64,000 nt of DNA, from positions 558,001 through 622,000 of the forward strand of contig BPKI01000001.1 of the NCBI GenBank assembly GCA_026005055.1, read 5' to 3'. Both the position numbers and the translations under genes were made by a program. Below, one piece after another: positions 34,069 through 42,220 of the stretch; position 1 is the stretch's first letter; each line of letters begins with the position of its first letter. The notes under the pieces were generated by a model that was not told the origin of the DNA, did not search any database, and was given only the letters and a program-made list of their open reading frames with translations. Source of the stretch: Lysobacterales bacterium (lineage in GTDB: Bacteria; Pseudomonadota; Gammaproteobacteria; Xanthomonadales; BPKI01).

Positions 34069-34210
34069 GACCGAGCTTCGGTCTGCACCGAGGCGCAGGG
34101 CCTCTTCCGCTCCCTCGGCGGCCGCTTTGCCGATACGCCGGGACGGTTTCGCAAAGCGATCGGCCGCCCGCGACACCGCCTTGCGCTTCGAGCCCTCCGA
34201 GGAGGGCGAA

Positions 34211-34229
34211 TGCCGGCGTTTTGCGCCGG
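34211..34229. other. Hairpin between convergent phhA and epimerase genes
   Basis: GCCGGCG, a five-base loop and CGCCGGC form a perfect 7-bp stem just after the epimerase stop. A second hairpin, GCCCTC-CGAG-GAGGGC, lies at 34192-34207. Right after phhA, GACCGA-GCT-TCGGTC gives a third. None is followed by a T-run, so these are 3'-end structures rather than clear intrinsic terminators. Confidence 0.4.
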
Positions 34230-34233
34230 CCCC

Positions 34234-35172
34234 TCAAGTCGTAGCGGCCAGTCCGAAGGCGAAGGGGTCTTCGGGATCGATGAGCAGCTCGCCCATGGCG
34301 ACGACATGGGCGCGGCCGGTGATGGTGGGCAGCAAGCGGCCCTCGGCGATGCGGTAGCTCGCCCGAAACTCGCTGCCATAAGGACTTCGCACGCGGATGG
34401 TCTCGCCAGGCGCGAGCGCGCCTCGCATCGCCAGCACCGCGAGCAGGGCGCTGGTGCCGGTGCCGCAGGGCGAGCGGTCGTGGGCGCCACCGGGGCAGAG
34501 CACGAAGTTGCGATAAAGGCGCTCATCCATGCGCTCGACCAGCTCGATGTGATCGATGGGGTGGCCGGCGCATTCGCCGAGCCCGCCGCCTGAAAGGGCG
34601 GCACGAATGGACAGACAGGCCCTGCTCAGGGTTGCGGGTGGCACCGCGGCCAGTTCGAAAGGATGCGCCTCCACCACGAAGAAGCCATTGCCGCCCCAAG
34701 CGAGCGCGCCGCGTACGAGGCCGAGCGCGGGGACCTCGAGGGTCAGCGCCTCGCGCAGGAGAAGGGCGGGCACGTTCTCGAAACGAACCGTGCCGCCCTC
34801 TTGAAGCTCAGCCGAAACCTGGCCCGCCGGCGTGTCGATAAGAAGCCGCCCCGGGCCGATGCGGCCGAGAAAGCCGAGGCTTGCGAGGACCCCGATCAGC
34901 CCGTGCCCGCACATGCCGAGTGCCCCGGCATTGTTGAGGAAGATCAGCGAAAAGGCGCTCTCTGGCCGTTCCGGCGGCAGCAGAATCGCCGCCACCAGCG
35001 CCTCATGGCCGCGCGGCTCGTGGACGATGGCCCGCCGCCAGGCATCGAAGTCGCGAAGCAGCCGCTCGCGCCGCGCAATCAGGCTGCCTTCGCCGAGATC
35101 AGGGAAGCCCTCGAGGATCAGGCGGGTGGGCTCGCCGCCGGTGTGCGAGTCGATGAAGCGCAGTCGGTGCAT
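34234..35172 (-). CDS. Proline racemase family, likely 4-hydroxyproline 2-epimerase
   Basis: The two catalytic cysteines are seen in ALGMCGHGLIGVLAS (near residue 88) and DRSPCGTGTSALLAV (near residue 235). The N-terminus MHRLRFIDSHTGGEPTRLI is typical. Members with a Cys pair and this short form interconvert trans-4-hydroxy-L-proline and cis-4-hydroxy-D-proline. No D-hydroxyproline dehydrogenase, deaminase or semialdehyde dehydrogenase genes are nearby, so the rest of that pathway is elsewhere or absent. The gene is divergent from fbp. Confidence 0.85.
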   Translation of the reverse strand: MHRLRFIDSHTGGEPTRLILEGFPDLGEGSLIARRERLLRDFDAWRRAIVHEPRGHEALVAAILLPPERPESAFSLIFLNNAGALGMCGHGLIGVLASLGFLGRIGPGRLLIDTPAGQVSAELQEGGTVRFENVPALLLREALTLEVPALGLVRGALAWGGNGFFVVEAHPFELAAVPPATLSRACLSIRAALSGGGLGECAGHPIDHIELVERMDERLYRNFVLCPGGAHDRSPCGTGTSALLAVLAMRGALAPGETIRVRSPYGSEFRASYRIAEGRLLPTITGRAHVVAMGELLIDPEDPFAFGLAATT

Positions 35173-35252
35173 GAGGCGGGATTGTCGCCCTTCGCAACCG
35201 GCCGCGCACGGCGGCGTACAATGCCCGCGCCCCGGCGCGCGAAGGAGGCCCT

Positions 35253-36251
35253 ATGTCGCGGATCACGCTCACCCGATACCTCATCGAAAGGCAACACGCC
35301 GGCCGCATCGATGCGGCGCTGCGCCTGCTGATCGAAGTGGTGGCGCGCGCCTGCAAGGAGATCGCGATCGCGGTCGGCAAAGGGGCGCTGGGTCAGGTGC
35401 TCGGCGAGGCGGGCCGCGAGAATGTCCAAGGGGAAGCGCAGAAGAAGCTCGATGTGCTCGCGAACGAGATCCTCCTCGAGGCCAACGAATGGGGCGGGCA
35501 TCTCGCCGCCTTGGTCTCCGAGGAGCTCGCCACTCCGCATACGATTCCGAACCGCTATCCCAAAGGCGAGTACCTGCTCGTCTTCGATCCGCTCGATGGC
35601 AGCTCCAACATCGACGTCAACGTCTCGGTGGGCACGATCTTCTCGGTGCTGAGGCTTCCCCCCGGCTGCTCCGATCCGACCCCCGATTGCTTTCTTCAGC
35701 CGGGGCGGCAGCAGGTTGCCGCCGGCTATGCGGTCTATGGCCCGAGCACGCTGCTCGTGCTCACCGTGGGCGAGGGGGTGGCGGTCTTCACGCTCGACCG
35801 CGAGGTGGGAAGCTTCGTTCTCACCCGCGAGCGGCTCTCCATCCCCGAGAGCACCTCGGAGTTCGCGATCAACATGTCCAACATGCGCTACTGGGAGCCG
35901 CCGGTGCGGCGCTACATCGAGGAGCTGCTCGCCGGCAAGGAGGGCCCGCGCGGGCGTGACTTCAACATGCGCTGGGTGGCCTCGATGGTGGCCGACGTGC
36001 ATCGCATCCTCTGCCGCGGCGGCATCTTCCTCTATCCCCTCGATGAAAAGACCCGCGCCAAGGGCGGCAGGTTGCGCTTGCTCTACGAGGCCAATCCGAT
36101 GGCGATGATCGTCGAGCAGGCCGGGGGGCTGGCCAGCACCGGCCGGGAGCGCATCCTCGATGTCCTGCCCAAAGACCTCCACCAGCGCGTACCCGTGATC
36201 CTCGGCTCGCGCGAGGAGGTCGAGCGCGTGGAGGCCCTGCACCGAGCCTGA
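35253..36251 (+). CDS. fbp: Fructose-1,6-bisphosphatase class 1
   Basis: This gluconeogenic phosphatase converts fructose-1,6-bisphosphate to fructose-6-phosphate with Mg2+. The active-site loop is [16 protein letters not shown]. Other landmarks are [36 protein letters not shown] and the C-terminal [13 protein letters not shown]. The length of 332 residues is normal. The start is ATG shortly after a GGAGG (GCGAAGGAGG). It stands alone between divergent and convergent neighbours. Confidence 0.95.
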   Translation: MSRITLTRYLIERQHAGRIDAALRLLIEVVARACKEIAIAVGKGALGQVLGEAGRENVQGEAQKKLDVLANEILLEANEWGGHLAALVSEELATPHTIPNRYPKGEYLLVFDPLDGSSNIDVNVSVGTIFSVLRLPPGCSDPTPDCFLQPGRQQVAAGYAVYGPSTLLVLTVGEGVAVFTLDREVGSFVLTRERLSIPESTSEFAINMSNMRYWEPPVRRYIEELLAGKEGPRGRDFNMRWVASMVADVHRILCRGGIFLYPLDEKTRAKGGRLRLLYEANPMAMIVEQAGGLASTGRERILDVLPKDLHQRVPVILGSREEVERVEALHRA

Positions 36252-36263
36252 CCAGGCCCTCGC

Positions 36264-37235
36264 TCAGCGAATCGACGCCGGCCCAGGCAGGGGCTTGCGG
36301 AAGCGCAGGGTCATCCGGTCGGATTCGCCGATCGCCTTGTACTTCTCGGGGTCCTCGCCCTCGGGCACGCGCAGCGTCGGCGGCAACGTCCAGACGCCGT
36401 TGGGGTGGTCGCGGGTGTCGTTCGGATTGGCGTTGAGCTCGGATTCCTCCTCGAACACGAGCCCTGCGGCTTCGGCGAGGCGGACCACCCGCTTGACCGA
36501 CACATAACCGGTCTTCGGGTCGTCTTCTTCGCGGTTCGGGTCGGCGCGATGCTGCTCGATGCCGAGGACGCCGCCTGGCTTGAGCACATCGGCGATGGCT
36601 TTGAACATCGCCTCGGCGTAGCCGCCGTTGATGAAGGTGTGAACGTTGCGGAAGACCAACACCATGTCGGCGCTGTTCGCCTCGCCGAGCACCGGCTGAG
36701 CGGTGTCGATCAGGCGGATCTCGACCTGGTCGTAGACCTCAGGCGCCATCGCGAGCTTCTGGCGGAACTTCTGGTCGGTGTCGGCCAGGAAGGCCTGCGC
36801 TCGTTCGTTCGCGGCTTTCGCGGGATCGGGGTAAGCGACGATCAGCTTGCCGCTACCGCGGAGAAACGGGGCGAGGATCTCGGTGTACCAGCCGTTGGCG
36901 CCGGGGAAGAGCTCGATCACCGTCATCTCCGGACGGATGCCGAAGAACATGAGCGTGTCCCGCGGCTTGCGCCACTGGTCTCGCTGGGCGTGGCCTTCGG
37001 CGCGGTGCGGCCCGGCGAGGATCCGATCGAGCCGGATCGCGATCGGATCGAGCGCAGGCGAGGCCGGCGCGGCCGGCGGAGTCGCTTCGGGAGCCGCCTG
37101 GGCAGAAGGCGTCGGAGTGCTCGGCTGCGCTGCGGGCGGCGCCGCGGGAGGCGCAGGTTCTTCCTTGGGCGCTTCACGGCTGCAGGCGGCGAGAAGCGCG
37201 GGCAGGATAAGAGCGAGGATCTTGACGCGCTGCAT
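36264..37235 (-). CDS. Lipoprotein with class I SAM methyltransferase domain
   Basis: A lipoprotein signal (ILALILPALLAAC) is followed by an Ala/Pro-rich linker to about residue 65. The methyltransferase-like domain starts at RDTLMFFGIRPEMTVIELFPGANGWYTEIL (motif I, variant FPGANGWYT). It also shows LVFRNVHTFINGGYAEAMFKAIADVLKPGGVLGIEQHRAD. A secreted methyltransferase without cytoplasmic SAM is odd, but exported proteins of this family are common in Proteobacteria and their activity is unproven. It converges with fbp (12-bp gap). Confidence 0.75.
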   Translation of the reverse strand: MQRVKILALILPALLAACSREAPKEEPAPPAAPPAAQPSTPTPSAQAAPEATPPAAPASPALDPIAIRLDRILAGPHRAEGHAQRDQWRKPRDTLMFFGIRPEMTVIELFPGANGWYTEILAPFLRGSGKLIVAYPDPAKAANERAQAFLADTDQKFRQKLAMAPEVYDQVEIRLIDTAQPVLGEANSADMVLVFRNVHTFINGGYAEAMFKAIADVLKPGGVLGIEQHRADPNREEDDPKTGYVSVKRVVRLAEAAGLVFEEESELNANPNDTRDHPNGVWTLPPTLRVPEGEDPEKYKAIGESDRMTLRFRKPLPGPASIR

Positions 37236-37309
37236 GGCGAAAGCCTCTCTGACCTCGACGGAACACTATACCGCGGTGATGATGACCGCCGTCGCTTGCG
37301 AAGTTTCCC

Positions 37310-38752
37310 TCATCCGCCGAGGTGCCTGAAGACGAGCGTGGCCATTCCGAAGTAAATGAGCACCCCGGCCACGTCGGCGATGGAGGTGACCAACGGCCCC
37401 GAGGCGGTGGCAGGGTCGAGGCGTAGAAGGCTCATGAGGAAGGGCAGGCTCATGCCGATCAGGCTGCCGACCGTGACCACCACGGTCATCGTGAGCCCCA
37501 CCACCAAGGCGATCTCCTGTCCGCCGCGCCAGAGCCCGATCCAGTAGATCGCGAAGGCCATGGTCAGGCCCAAGGCGAGGGCGACCGCCAGCTCGCGCAG
37601 GAACATCCGGAAGAAGTCGCGCATCTGCACTTCGCCGGTGGCCAAGGCCCGCACCATCAGCGTCGCGGCCTGGGTGCCGGCATTGCCCGAACTGGCGATC
37701 AGCAGCGGCAGGAAGAAGAGCAGCGCGATGTGCGCGGCGATGGTGTCCTCGAAGTAGGCGATGCCGGCTCCGGAGAAGATGTTGCCGAATACGAGCAGCA
37801 CCAACCAGAAGATCCGCTTGCGGTAGAGCAAAGCGACGTCGGCGTCCTTGACGCTCACCTCGAGCGGACCGACCGTCGCCGAACGCTGGAAGGATTCGGT
37901 CGCCTCCTCCTCGGCCACGTCCATCGCATCATCGGCGGTGACGATGCCGACCAGGCGCTCCTCGCGATCCACGATCGGCAGGGCGATGAAGTCGTAGCGG
38001 GCGATCTTCTCCGCCACCTCTTTCTGATCGTCGTCGGCATAGGCAAAGACGACGTTGGTTTCCATAAGATCGGCGACCTTCGCCGAGGGCGGAGCGGTGA
38101 TCAGCTTGCGCAGGGTCACCACTCCGATCAGGCGCCGTTCTTCGTCCACCACGTAGGCGTTGTAGATCGTCTCCTTGTCGGGGGCGACGCGCCTGAGCTC
38201 CTCGAGCGCCTCGCGAGCGCTGAGCTGCGGGGCGAGGGTGGCGTAGTCGGAGGTCATGATCGAGCCGGCCGTGCCCTCGGCGTAGCTCGCGAGCCGCCGT
38301 AAGTCCTCGCGCTCGGCCTGGGCGAGCGTAGGCAGAAGGCGCTCCTGCTCGCTTTCGGGAAGGGCATTGAACAGGTCGGCCCGCTCGTCGGCGCTCATGC
38401 GGTTGAACAGATCGGTGACCTCGGCGCGGGTGAGCCCGGCGAGGGCCTCGACCTGGAGGGGGAGGGGCAAGTAACCGAAGACGCGCGCCCGCTCCTCGCG
38501 CTCGAGCAGCTTCATCGCCTGCCTGAGCTTCTCCGGATCGAGCAGCGCCAGCGTCTCGGCGATGTCGGCGGCGAGCGTTTCCTCGAACCAGCGGCGGATG
38601 GCCTCGCGGTCGCCGCGTTCGAGGAGCTCGCTCACCGCCGAGGCAGCGAGCTCGGCGTCGAATTCATCCTCGGCGTCAGCCTGTTCGAGTGCCTGCTCGG
38701 GGGTGAGCTGCTCGAGGCTGCTGTCGGATTCGGGCTTGTAGGGCTCGGACAT
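37310..38752 (-). CDS. mgtE: Magnesium transporter/channel MgtE
   Basis: This is a 480-residue, complete MgtE. The cytosolic N domain is an armadillo-like superhelix (RAEVTDLFNRMSADERADLFNALPESEQERLLPTL). A CBS pair follows (MTSDYATLAPQLSAREAL, VVDEERRLIGVV, VVDREERLVGIV). Five transmembrane helices come last, with the family pore stretch PLLIASSGNAGTQAATLMVRA. The cytosolic domains gate the channel by binding Mg2+. It is divergent from a second magnesium-related cluster that contains a leader peptide, a decayed mgtE copy and mgtC. Its own ribosome-binding site is buried in a hairpin (see 38755-38798). Confidence 0.95.
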   Translation of the reverse strand: MSEPYKPESDSSLEQLTPEQALEQADAEDEFDAELAASAVSELLERGDREAIRRWFEETLAADIAETLALLDPEKLRQAMKLLEREERARVFGYLPLPLQVEALAGLTRAEVTDLFNRMSADERADLFNALPESEQERLLPTLAQAEREDLRRLASYAEGTAGSIMTSDYATLAPQLSAREALEELRRVAPDKETIYNAYVVDEERRLIGVVTLRKLITAPPSAKVADLMETNVVFAYADDDQKEVAEKIARYDFIALPIVDREERLVGIVTADDAMDVAEEEATESFQRSATVGPLEVSVKDADVALLYRKRIFWLVLLVFGNIFSGAGIAYFEDTIAAHIALLFFLPLLIASSGNAGTQAATLMVRALATGEVQMRDFFRMFLRELAVALALGLTMAFAIYWIGLWRGGQEIALVVGLTMTVVVTVGSLIGMSLPFLMSLLRLDPATASGPLVTSIADVAGVLIYFGMATLVFRHLGG

Positions 38753-38754
38753 AT

Positions 38755-38798
38755 CGGCCTCCCGGCCTGCTCCGCTCGCGCGCGGCTCGGGGAGGCCG
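38755..38798 (-). promoter_or_regulatory. mgtE leader hairpin that hides its Shine-Dalgarno sequence
   Basis: In the mgtE mRNA, CGGCCTCCC (complement of 38790-38798) pairs with GGGAGGCCG (complement of 38755-38763) in a perfect 9-bp stem. The second arm contains the GGGAGG ribosome site 7 nt before the ATG. Opening this stem would be needed for translation, so it may be a metal- or protein-responsive switch. It does not match the M-box consensus that I know. Confidence 0.5.
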
Positions 38799-38885
38799 GC
38801 GGGTCAGCGGAGAGGGCTCGCGGCGAATGAGCGGGAACTTCGGTCTGCGTCCACGGTGGTGGTGAACGACGAGGGAAGGCGGCGA

Positions 38886-38914
38886 AGCCTACGCCTCGGG
38901 CGGGACGCGGTCAA
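38886..38914 (-). promoter_or_regulatory. Candidate mgtE promoter
   Basis: Read on the minus strand, TTGACC (38914-38909), a 17-bp spacer and TAGGCT (38891-38886) form a moderate sigma-70 match about 135 bp before the mgtE ATG. It implies an mRNA leader of over 100 nt containing the hairpin above. Confidence 0.35.
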
Positions 38915-38940
38915 TCGGTGACATGGCTCGATGACCGGCG

Positions 38941-38968
38941 TTGATCTTGGCCAGGACGCGAGTACACT
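38941..38968 (+). promoter_or_regulatory. Candidate promoter for the leader-peptide transcript
   Basis: TTGATC at 38941-38946, a 16-bp spacer and TACACT at 38963-38968 face the leader ORF. Transcription from here would give a 5' leader of about 235 nt before the leader ORF. That is similar in scale to the long leaders of enterobacterial mgtA and mgtC. Confidence 0.4.
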
Positions 38969-39210
38969 GACGCCAACTCGCGTGGACCGACTGGCCTTGG
39001 CTCGATCTTCGAGTTTCGCTCTCAAGATTCCACCTTCTCCGGCTGGCTAGCCGCGCTTGCTGCCGCCCCTGCCGGAAGGTGGGCGGCGGTGCGGCGGTTC
39101 TCCTTCAGGTACCGCTCATCCCCCGAGCTTCACACCTCGTCGCGTCCGGCGCGGAGAGATGCAGGGCGCTCGCTGGCGTTCTGCCCGTCCACCCTCTGCG
39201 GAGGAAGCCG

Positions 39211-39294
39211 ATGGATCCCGAGCCTCGACCTCGCCCGACCCTCAACCTTTCCGAGTCACGGACCGGAAAGCCGGGAGCCGCCCGCACGGCCTGA
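39211..39294 (+). CDS. MgtL-like magnesium leader peptide (27 aa)
   Basis: A strong ribosome site (GGAGG at 39200-39204, six-base spacer) precedes an ATG that opens a 27-codon frame starting MDPEPRPRPTLNLSESR. The opening pattern Met, acidic, Pro, acidic, Pro, x, Pro, x, Pro is the same as that of the E. coli/Salmonella MgtL leader ([17 protein letters not shown]). In MgtL, the acidic/proline run destabilises the ribosome when Mg2+ is low and so controls mgtA expression. The context here is also magnesium: mgtE lies on the other side and an mgtE relic and mgtC lie downstream. The stop codon falls in the loop of a hairpin. No MgtA gene is present. The regulatory role is inferred. Confidence 0.55.
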   Translation: MDPEPRPRPTLNLSESRTGKPGAARTA

Positions 39295-39338
39295 GCGCCG
39301 TGTACGGCATGCCTCCGGCGCCGGTCGCCCACCGGAGG
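39285..39338 (+). promoter_or_regulatory. Attenuator-like hairpins after the leader peptide, sequestering the next ribosome site
   Basis: CACGGC (39285-39290) pairs with GCCGTG (39297-39302), with the leader stop TGA in the loop. An overlapping alternative stem is GCCG-TGTA-CGGC (39297-39308). Downstream, CCTCCGG (39312-39318) is a perfect complement of CCGGAGG (39332-39338), which holds the Shine-Dalgarno of the gene at 39347. A smaller competing stem, CCGGT/ACCGG (39321-39335), also covers it. A ribosome stopped in the leader ORF would change which stems form. Confidence 0.5.
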
Positions 39339-39346
39339 ACATGCCG

Positions 39347-40075
39347 ATGTTCGAAACCTTCCGGCTGGCGGGAGCGGTTCCCGCCATCCTTCATCGGGCC
39401 GCGCTGATGGCCTTTTTGCTCCTCGGTTCCGGGCCTCTGCAGGCGGCAAGACCATTGCTCACCGATGATGCCGCCGTCGTGCCGCCCGGAGCGTGCCAGC
39501 TCGAGGCCTGGGGGGAGCGTCCGCGCGGTGCCACCATCCTCTGGCTCAACCCCGGCTGCAACCCCTCGACCGCGACCGAAGTGTCGCTGGGCTTCGGCTG
39601 GCTGAAGCCGGAGGAGAGTGAGGCAATCCCCCTGCGCCGCTTGCAAATCAAGCATCTCTTGGTCGAGGGCGGCGAGCGCTCCGTCGGCTTCGCCCTCGCG
39701 CTCGGCAGCGAATGGGCGCCTACCCACGACTTCCGCGAGCGTTTCTTGAACGCCATCGCCACCATTCCGCTCGCGGGCGAGGTCGAGCGGGTGCATCTCA
39801 ACCTCGGCTTTTCGTCCTCGCGCGAGGCGGCGCGGCGGTTCCAGGCATCCACTTGGGCGGCAGCTTTCGAGCGCGCCCTCGGCGCGAGACGGGTCGCGTT
39901 GGAGGTCCATGGCACCTCCGGAGAGCGCGCCGGCTGGCAGCTCGGTTTCGCCCACGAAGTCCTGCCGGGAAGGCTCCAGCTCGATGCGAGCCTTGGGTCT
40001 CGGTTCGGGCGCTTGCGCGAGAGCCGTGCCATCACGCTCGGACTCGTGTGGCTGAGCGCGCCCGACCGCCCCTGA
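39347..40075 (+). CDS. Predicted outer-membrane or periplasmic protein (ARPLLTDDA family)
   Basis: I chose the ATG giving MFETFRLAGAVPAI, eight bases after GGAGG; another ATG two codons earlier is possible. A signal peptide ends at PLQAARP. The mature protein opens with ARPLLTDDAAVVPPGACQLEAWGE, a start shared by a family of proteobacterial outer-membrane beta-barrel-like proteins. The rest alternates strands, ending RAITLGLVWLSAP. The function is unknown. Its position behind the magnesium-type leader suggests a role in the envelope under Mg2+ limitation, which is inference. Confidence 0.65.
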   Translation: MFETFRLAGAVPAILHRAALMAFLLLGSGPLQAARPLLTDDAAVVPPGACQLEAWGERPRGATILWLNPGCNPSTATEVSLGFGWLKPEESEAIPLRRLQIKHLLVEGGERSVGFALALGSEWAPTHDFRERFLNAIATIPLAGEVERVHLNLGFSSSREAARRFQASTWAAAFERALGARRVALEVHGTSGERAGWQLGFAHEVLPGRLQLDASLGSRFGRLRESRAITLGLVWLSAPDRP

Positions 40076-40153
40076 TTCGGACACCGCCTGGCAGGAGGAC
40101 CCCGATGATCCACATGCCTACCGCGAGGCGCAGCCTATCGCCCTGCGCCGGCA

Positions 40154-40695
40154 ATGCATTCGCTGGATGCCGAGGGTTTTGGCACTCTCGTCCAGCGCAC
40201 GCCGGTTTCCGTTCTCGGCGAGCGCCTCGCCGCCGAGCCGCCGGCTGCGAGGCTCTCGCTGCCGCGTCCACGGTCGCCTTTCGAGCGCGCAGAAATCGTC
40301 AACGACCTGCCCGTACCCGCAGAGGACGAGCTGCTCGCCGCCCGGACGCGGGAGGTGCTCGCCGAGCTTTTCAGCCATCTGCTGGCAGATGAGCGCGCCG
40401 ATCTGTTCAACCGCCTTTCCGAGTCCGCGCGGCAGAGGGTTCCTCCGGCGCTGGCCCTCGCCGAACGCGAGGACGTGCCCAGCTCTCGGCCTCTCCGGAG
40501 GGCTCGGCGAGTTGCGTGACCAGCTCTGAGCTCGCCGCAGCATCACCCGAGATGAGGAAGGCGCAGGCGCATGCCCATCTGCGCGTGACCGCGCCAGACA
40601 CGGAGACGATGAGCATGGACCTTCTCGGCGCGCTGATCTCTTTCGGCATCGCCGGGGTGTTTCTCGCCGGTCGGCTGAGATCCGCCGCGGGTTGA
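40154..40695 (+). pseudogene. Decayed second mgtE copy with frameshift and internal deletion
   Basis: From about 40270 the frame-2 translation reads REVLAELFSHLLADERADLFNRLSES and ALALAEREDV. It aligns with the intact MgtE segment AEVTDLFNRMSADERADLFNALPESEQ and TLAQAEREDL. After 40480 the homology switches frame: SASPEGSASCVTSSEL and LRVTAPDTETM match ASYAEGTAGSIMTSDY and LRRVAPDKETI. It then jumps straight to the end of MgtE: DLLGALISFGIAGVFL against DVAGVLIYFGMATLVF, with stop at 40693-40695. The second CBS unit and all but the last transmembrane helix are missing. It lies between the leader-controlled outer-membrane gene and mgtC. An AGGAGG with ATG at 40105 may be its old start. Confidence 0.75.
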
Positions 40696-40764
40696 GCAGC
40701 CCCCGGCCCGACCCTTCCGCTATCCCGCCGTCATCCCCTTTGGTCACGCTCGAGGACGAAGACC

Positions 40765-41493
40765 ATGACGATGATCCGCCATCTCGATCTCGCGGCCACC
40801 TTGGACACGCTCGCGAGCTTGTTGCTCGCCTTCGTCCTGGGCGGACTGATCGGTTTCGAACGTCAGTACCGCCAGCGCACGGCGGGGCTGCGCACCAACG
40901 TGCTGGTCGCAGTGGGCGCGGCTCTGTTCGTGGACATCGCCATGCGCTATCACGCGCTCTACGGAGGCACGCCCACTCCCTTGCACGTGCTTGCCTACGT
41001 GGTCTCCGGCGTAGGCTTCCTCGGCGCCGGGGTCATCATGCGCGAGGAAGGCAACATTCGCGGCATCAATACCGCCGCCACGCTCTGGGGTTCGGCCGCC
41101 GTCGGCGTGGCCGCCGGAGCGGGAATGCTGCTCGAGGCGCTGCTCGGCGCGCTGTTCGTGCTCTCCGCGAATACCTTGCTGCGCCCGATCGTCAACGCCA
41201 TCAATCGCCGGCCGCTCGATACCGAAGCGGTGGAAGCCACGCACGTGATCTACGTGATCGCCGAGCGCTCGCGCCAGGGAGAGGTTTTGGCGCGACTCGA
41301 GGCCGAGCTCGAGAAGCAGCGCTACCCGGTGCGCGAACTCAAGGTGCATCCCTTCGGCGAGGAGGACGTCGAGATCGAAGCAACCTTGGCGATGACTTCG
41401 GTGGACGGCGAGGAGCTCGATGGCTTGGTGCGGCGGATCGCCGCCATCCCCGACGTCCGGCAGGCTTTTTGGAGCCCGAGCACGGGCGAGTGA
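40765..41493 (+). CDS. mgtC: MgtC/SapB family protein
   Basis: The N-terminal membrane domain of four to five helices has the family blocks [31 protein letters not shown] and [37 protein letters not shown]-terminal ACT-like soluble domain follows ([23 protein letters not shown] and [22 protein letters not shown]), as in full-length virulence MgtC. MgtC proteins act under Mg2+ limitation by modulating the F1Fo ATP synthase and are not transporters themselves. Start is ATG with GAGGACGA upstream. It is the last recognisable gene of the magnesium locus. Confidence 0.88.
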   Translation: MTMIRHLDLAATLDTLASLLLAFVLGGLIGFERQYRQRTAGLRTNVLVAVGAALFVDIAMRYHALYGGTPTPLHVLAYVVSGVGFLGAGVIMREEGNIRGINTAATLWGSAAVGVAAGAGMLLEALLGALFVLSANTLLRPIVNAINRRPLDTEAVEATHVIYVIAERSRQGEVLARLEAELEKQRYPVRELKVHPFGEEDVEIEATLAMTSVDGEELDGLVRRIAAIPDVRQAFWSPSTGE

Positions 41494-41824
41494 GCGCCGG
41501 ATCGCGCCGATCGAGAGCGCGTCCGCCGCCCCGGCTCGGCCAAGGCCGCGCGGCGGGTTCCCGCCACGACCGTGCGCTGATCGAAGGGGAGGACGGAGAC
41601 GCCGAGGCCCGAGGCGGATCTGCGGCGGCGTCGATGGTGAGAGGCATGGCGCGCGGCGCCGGCGATGGGCTCTAAGAAGCCGGTGCCGGGCGCGCGTGGC
41701 GATGCCGCGTTTTTGCGCCGACCAGGCCCACGCTCGGGTCCGCGCAATCCCCCTTTCTTGGCGGGGTAGCGGAGGGCGCGGAGGTGGTTCATCCTCTCTG
41801 CTGTCGCCGGTGATCACGTCGGAT
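41494..41824. other. Gene-free stretch of about 330 bp after mgtC
   Basis: No coding signal or domain is seen on either strand. A hairpin GGCGGG-TT-CCCGCC at 41552-41565 lies about 60 bp after the mgtC stop but has no T-run. A T5 run at about 41714 is not attached to a stem. No leader-type ORF was found ahead of the DUF1622 gene. Confidence 0.4.
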
Positions 41825-42220
41825 ATGAGAGAGCGCTTGCGCGATGCCCTCGAAATCGCCGGCCTGGCCGTCGAGGCGCTCGGCGTGCTGGCCGTGCTCG
41901 CCGCCGCCGCTTTCGCTTTGGGCGCCTATATCGCGGCCATCGTCACGCGCCGGCCGGGCATGGATCCTTATCCCATCTTCCGGCGCCGGCTCGGTCGGGG
42001 GATCCTCGTCGGACTCGAACTGATGATCGCGGGGGACATCATCCGCACCGTGGTCGTGACCCCGAGTCTGCCGGCGCTCGCCGCTCTCGCGATCGTGGTG
42101 TTGCTGCGCATCCTGCTCGCCTGGACGCTGTTCCTCGAGACCGAGGGGCGTTGGCCCTGGCAGCGCGAGGCGCTCAGCCCTCCAGAGGCGCGAACAGAAC
42201 GGCGAGATCCTCCTCGCTGA
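41825..42220 (+). CDS. DUF1622 membrane protein
   Basis: This is a 131-residue protein with three transmembrane segments: LAVEALGVLAVLAAAAFALGAYIAAI, GILVGLELMIAGDIIRTVVV and LAALAIVVLLRILLAWTLFLE. The RRLGRGILVGLELMIAGDII block is the DUF1622 signature. ATG 41825 is used; GTG 41810 in the same frame is possible. The function of the family is unknown. The last 47 bp overlap the convergent helicase gene. Confidence 0.8.
   Translation: MRERLRDALEIAGLAVEALGVLAVLAAAAFALGAYIAAIVTRRPGMDPYPIFRRRLGRGILVGLELMIAGDIIRTVVVTPSLPALAALAIVVLLRILLAWTLFLETEGRWPWQREALSPPEARTERRDPPR

Noticed and set aside
34192-34229. Intrinsic terminators between phhA and the epimerase gene
   Set aside because: The stems are strong but no uridine tract follows on either strand, so I list them only as hairpins.
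38753-39346. M-box or yybP-ykoY metal riboswitch
   Set aside because: Conserved blocks of either class are not present; only SD-hiding stems and the leader ORF are seen.
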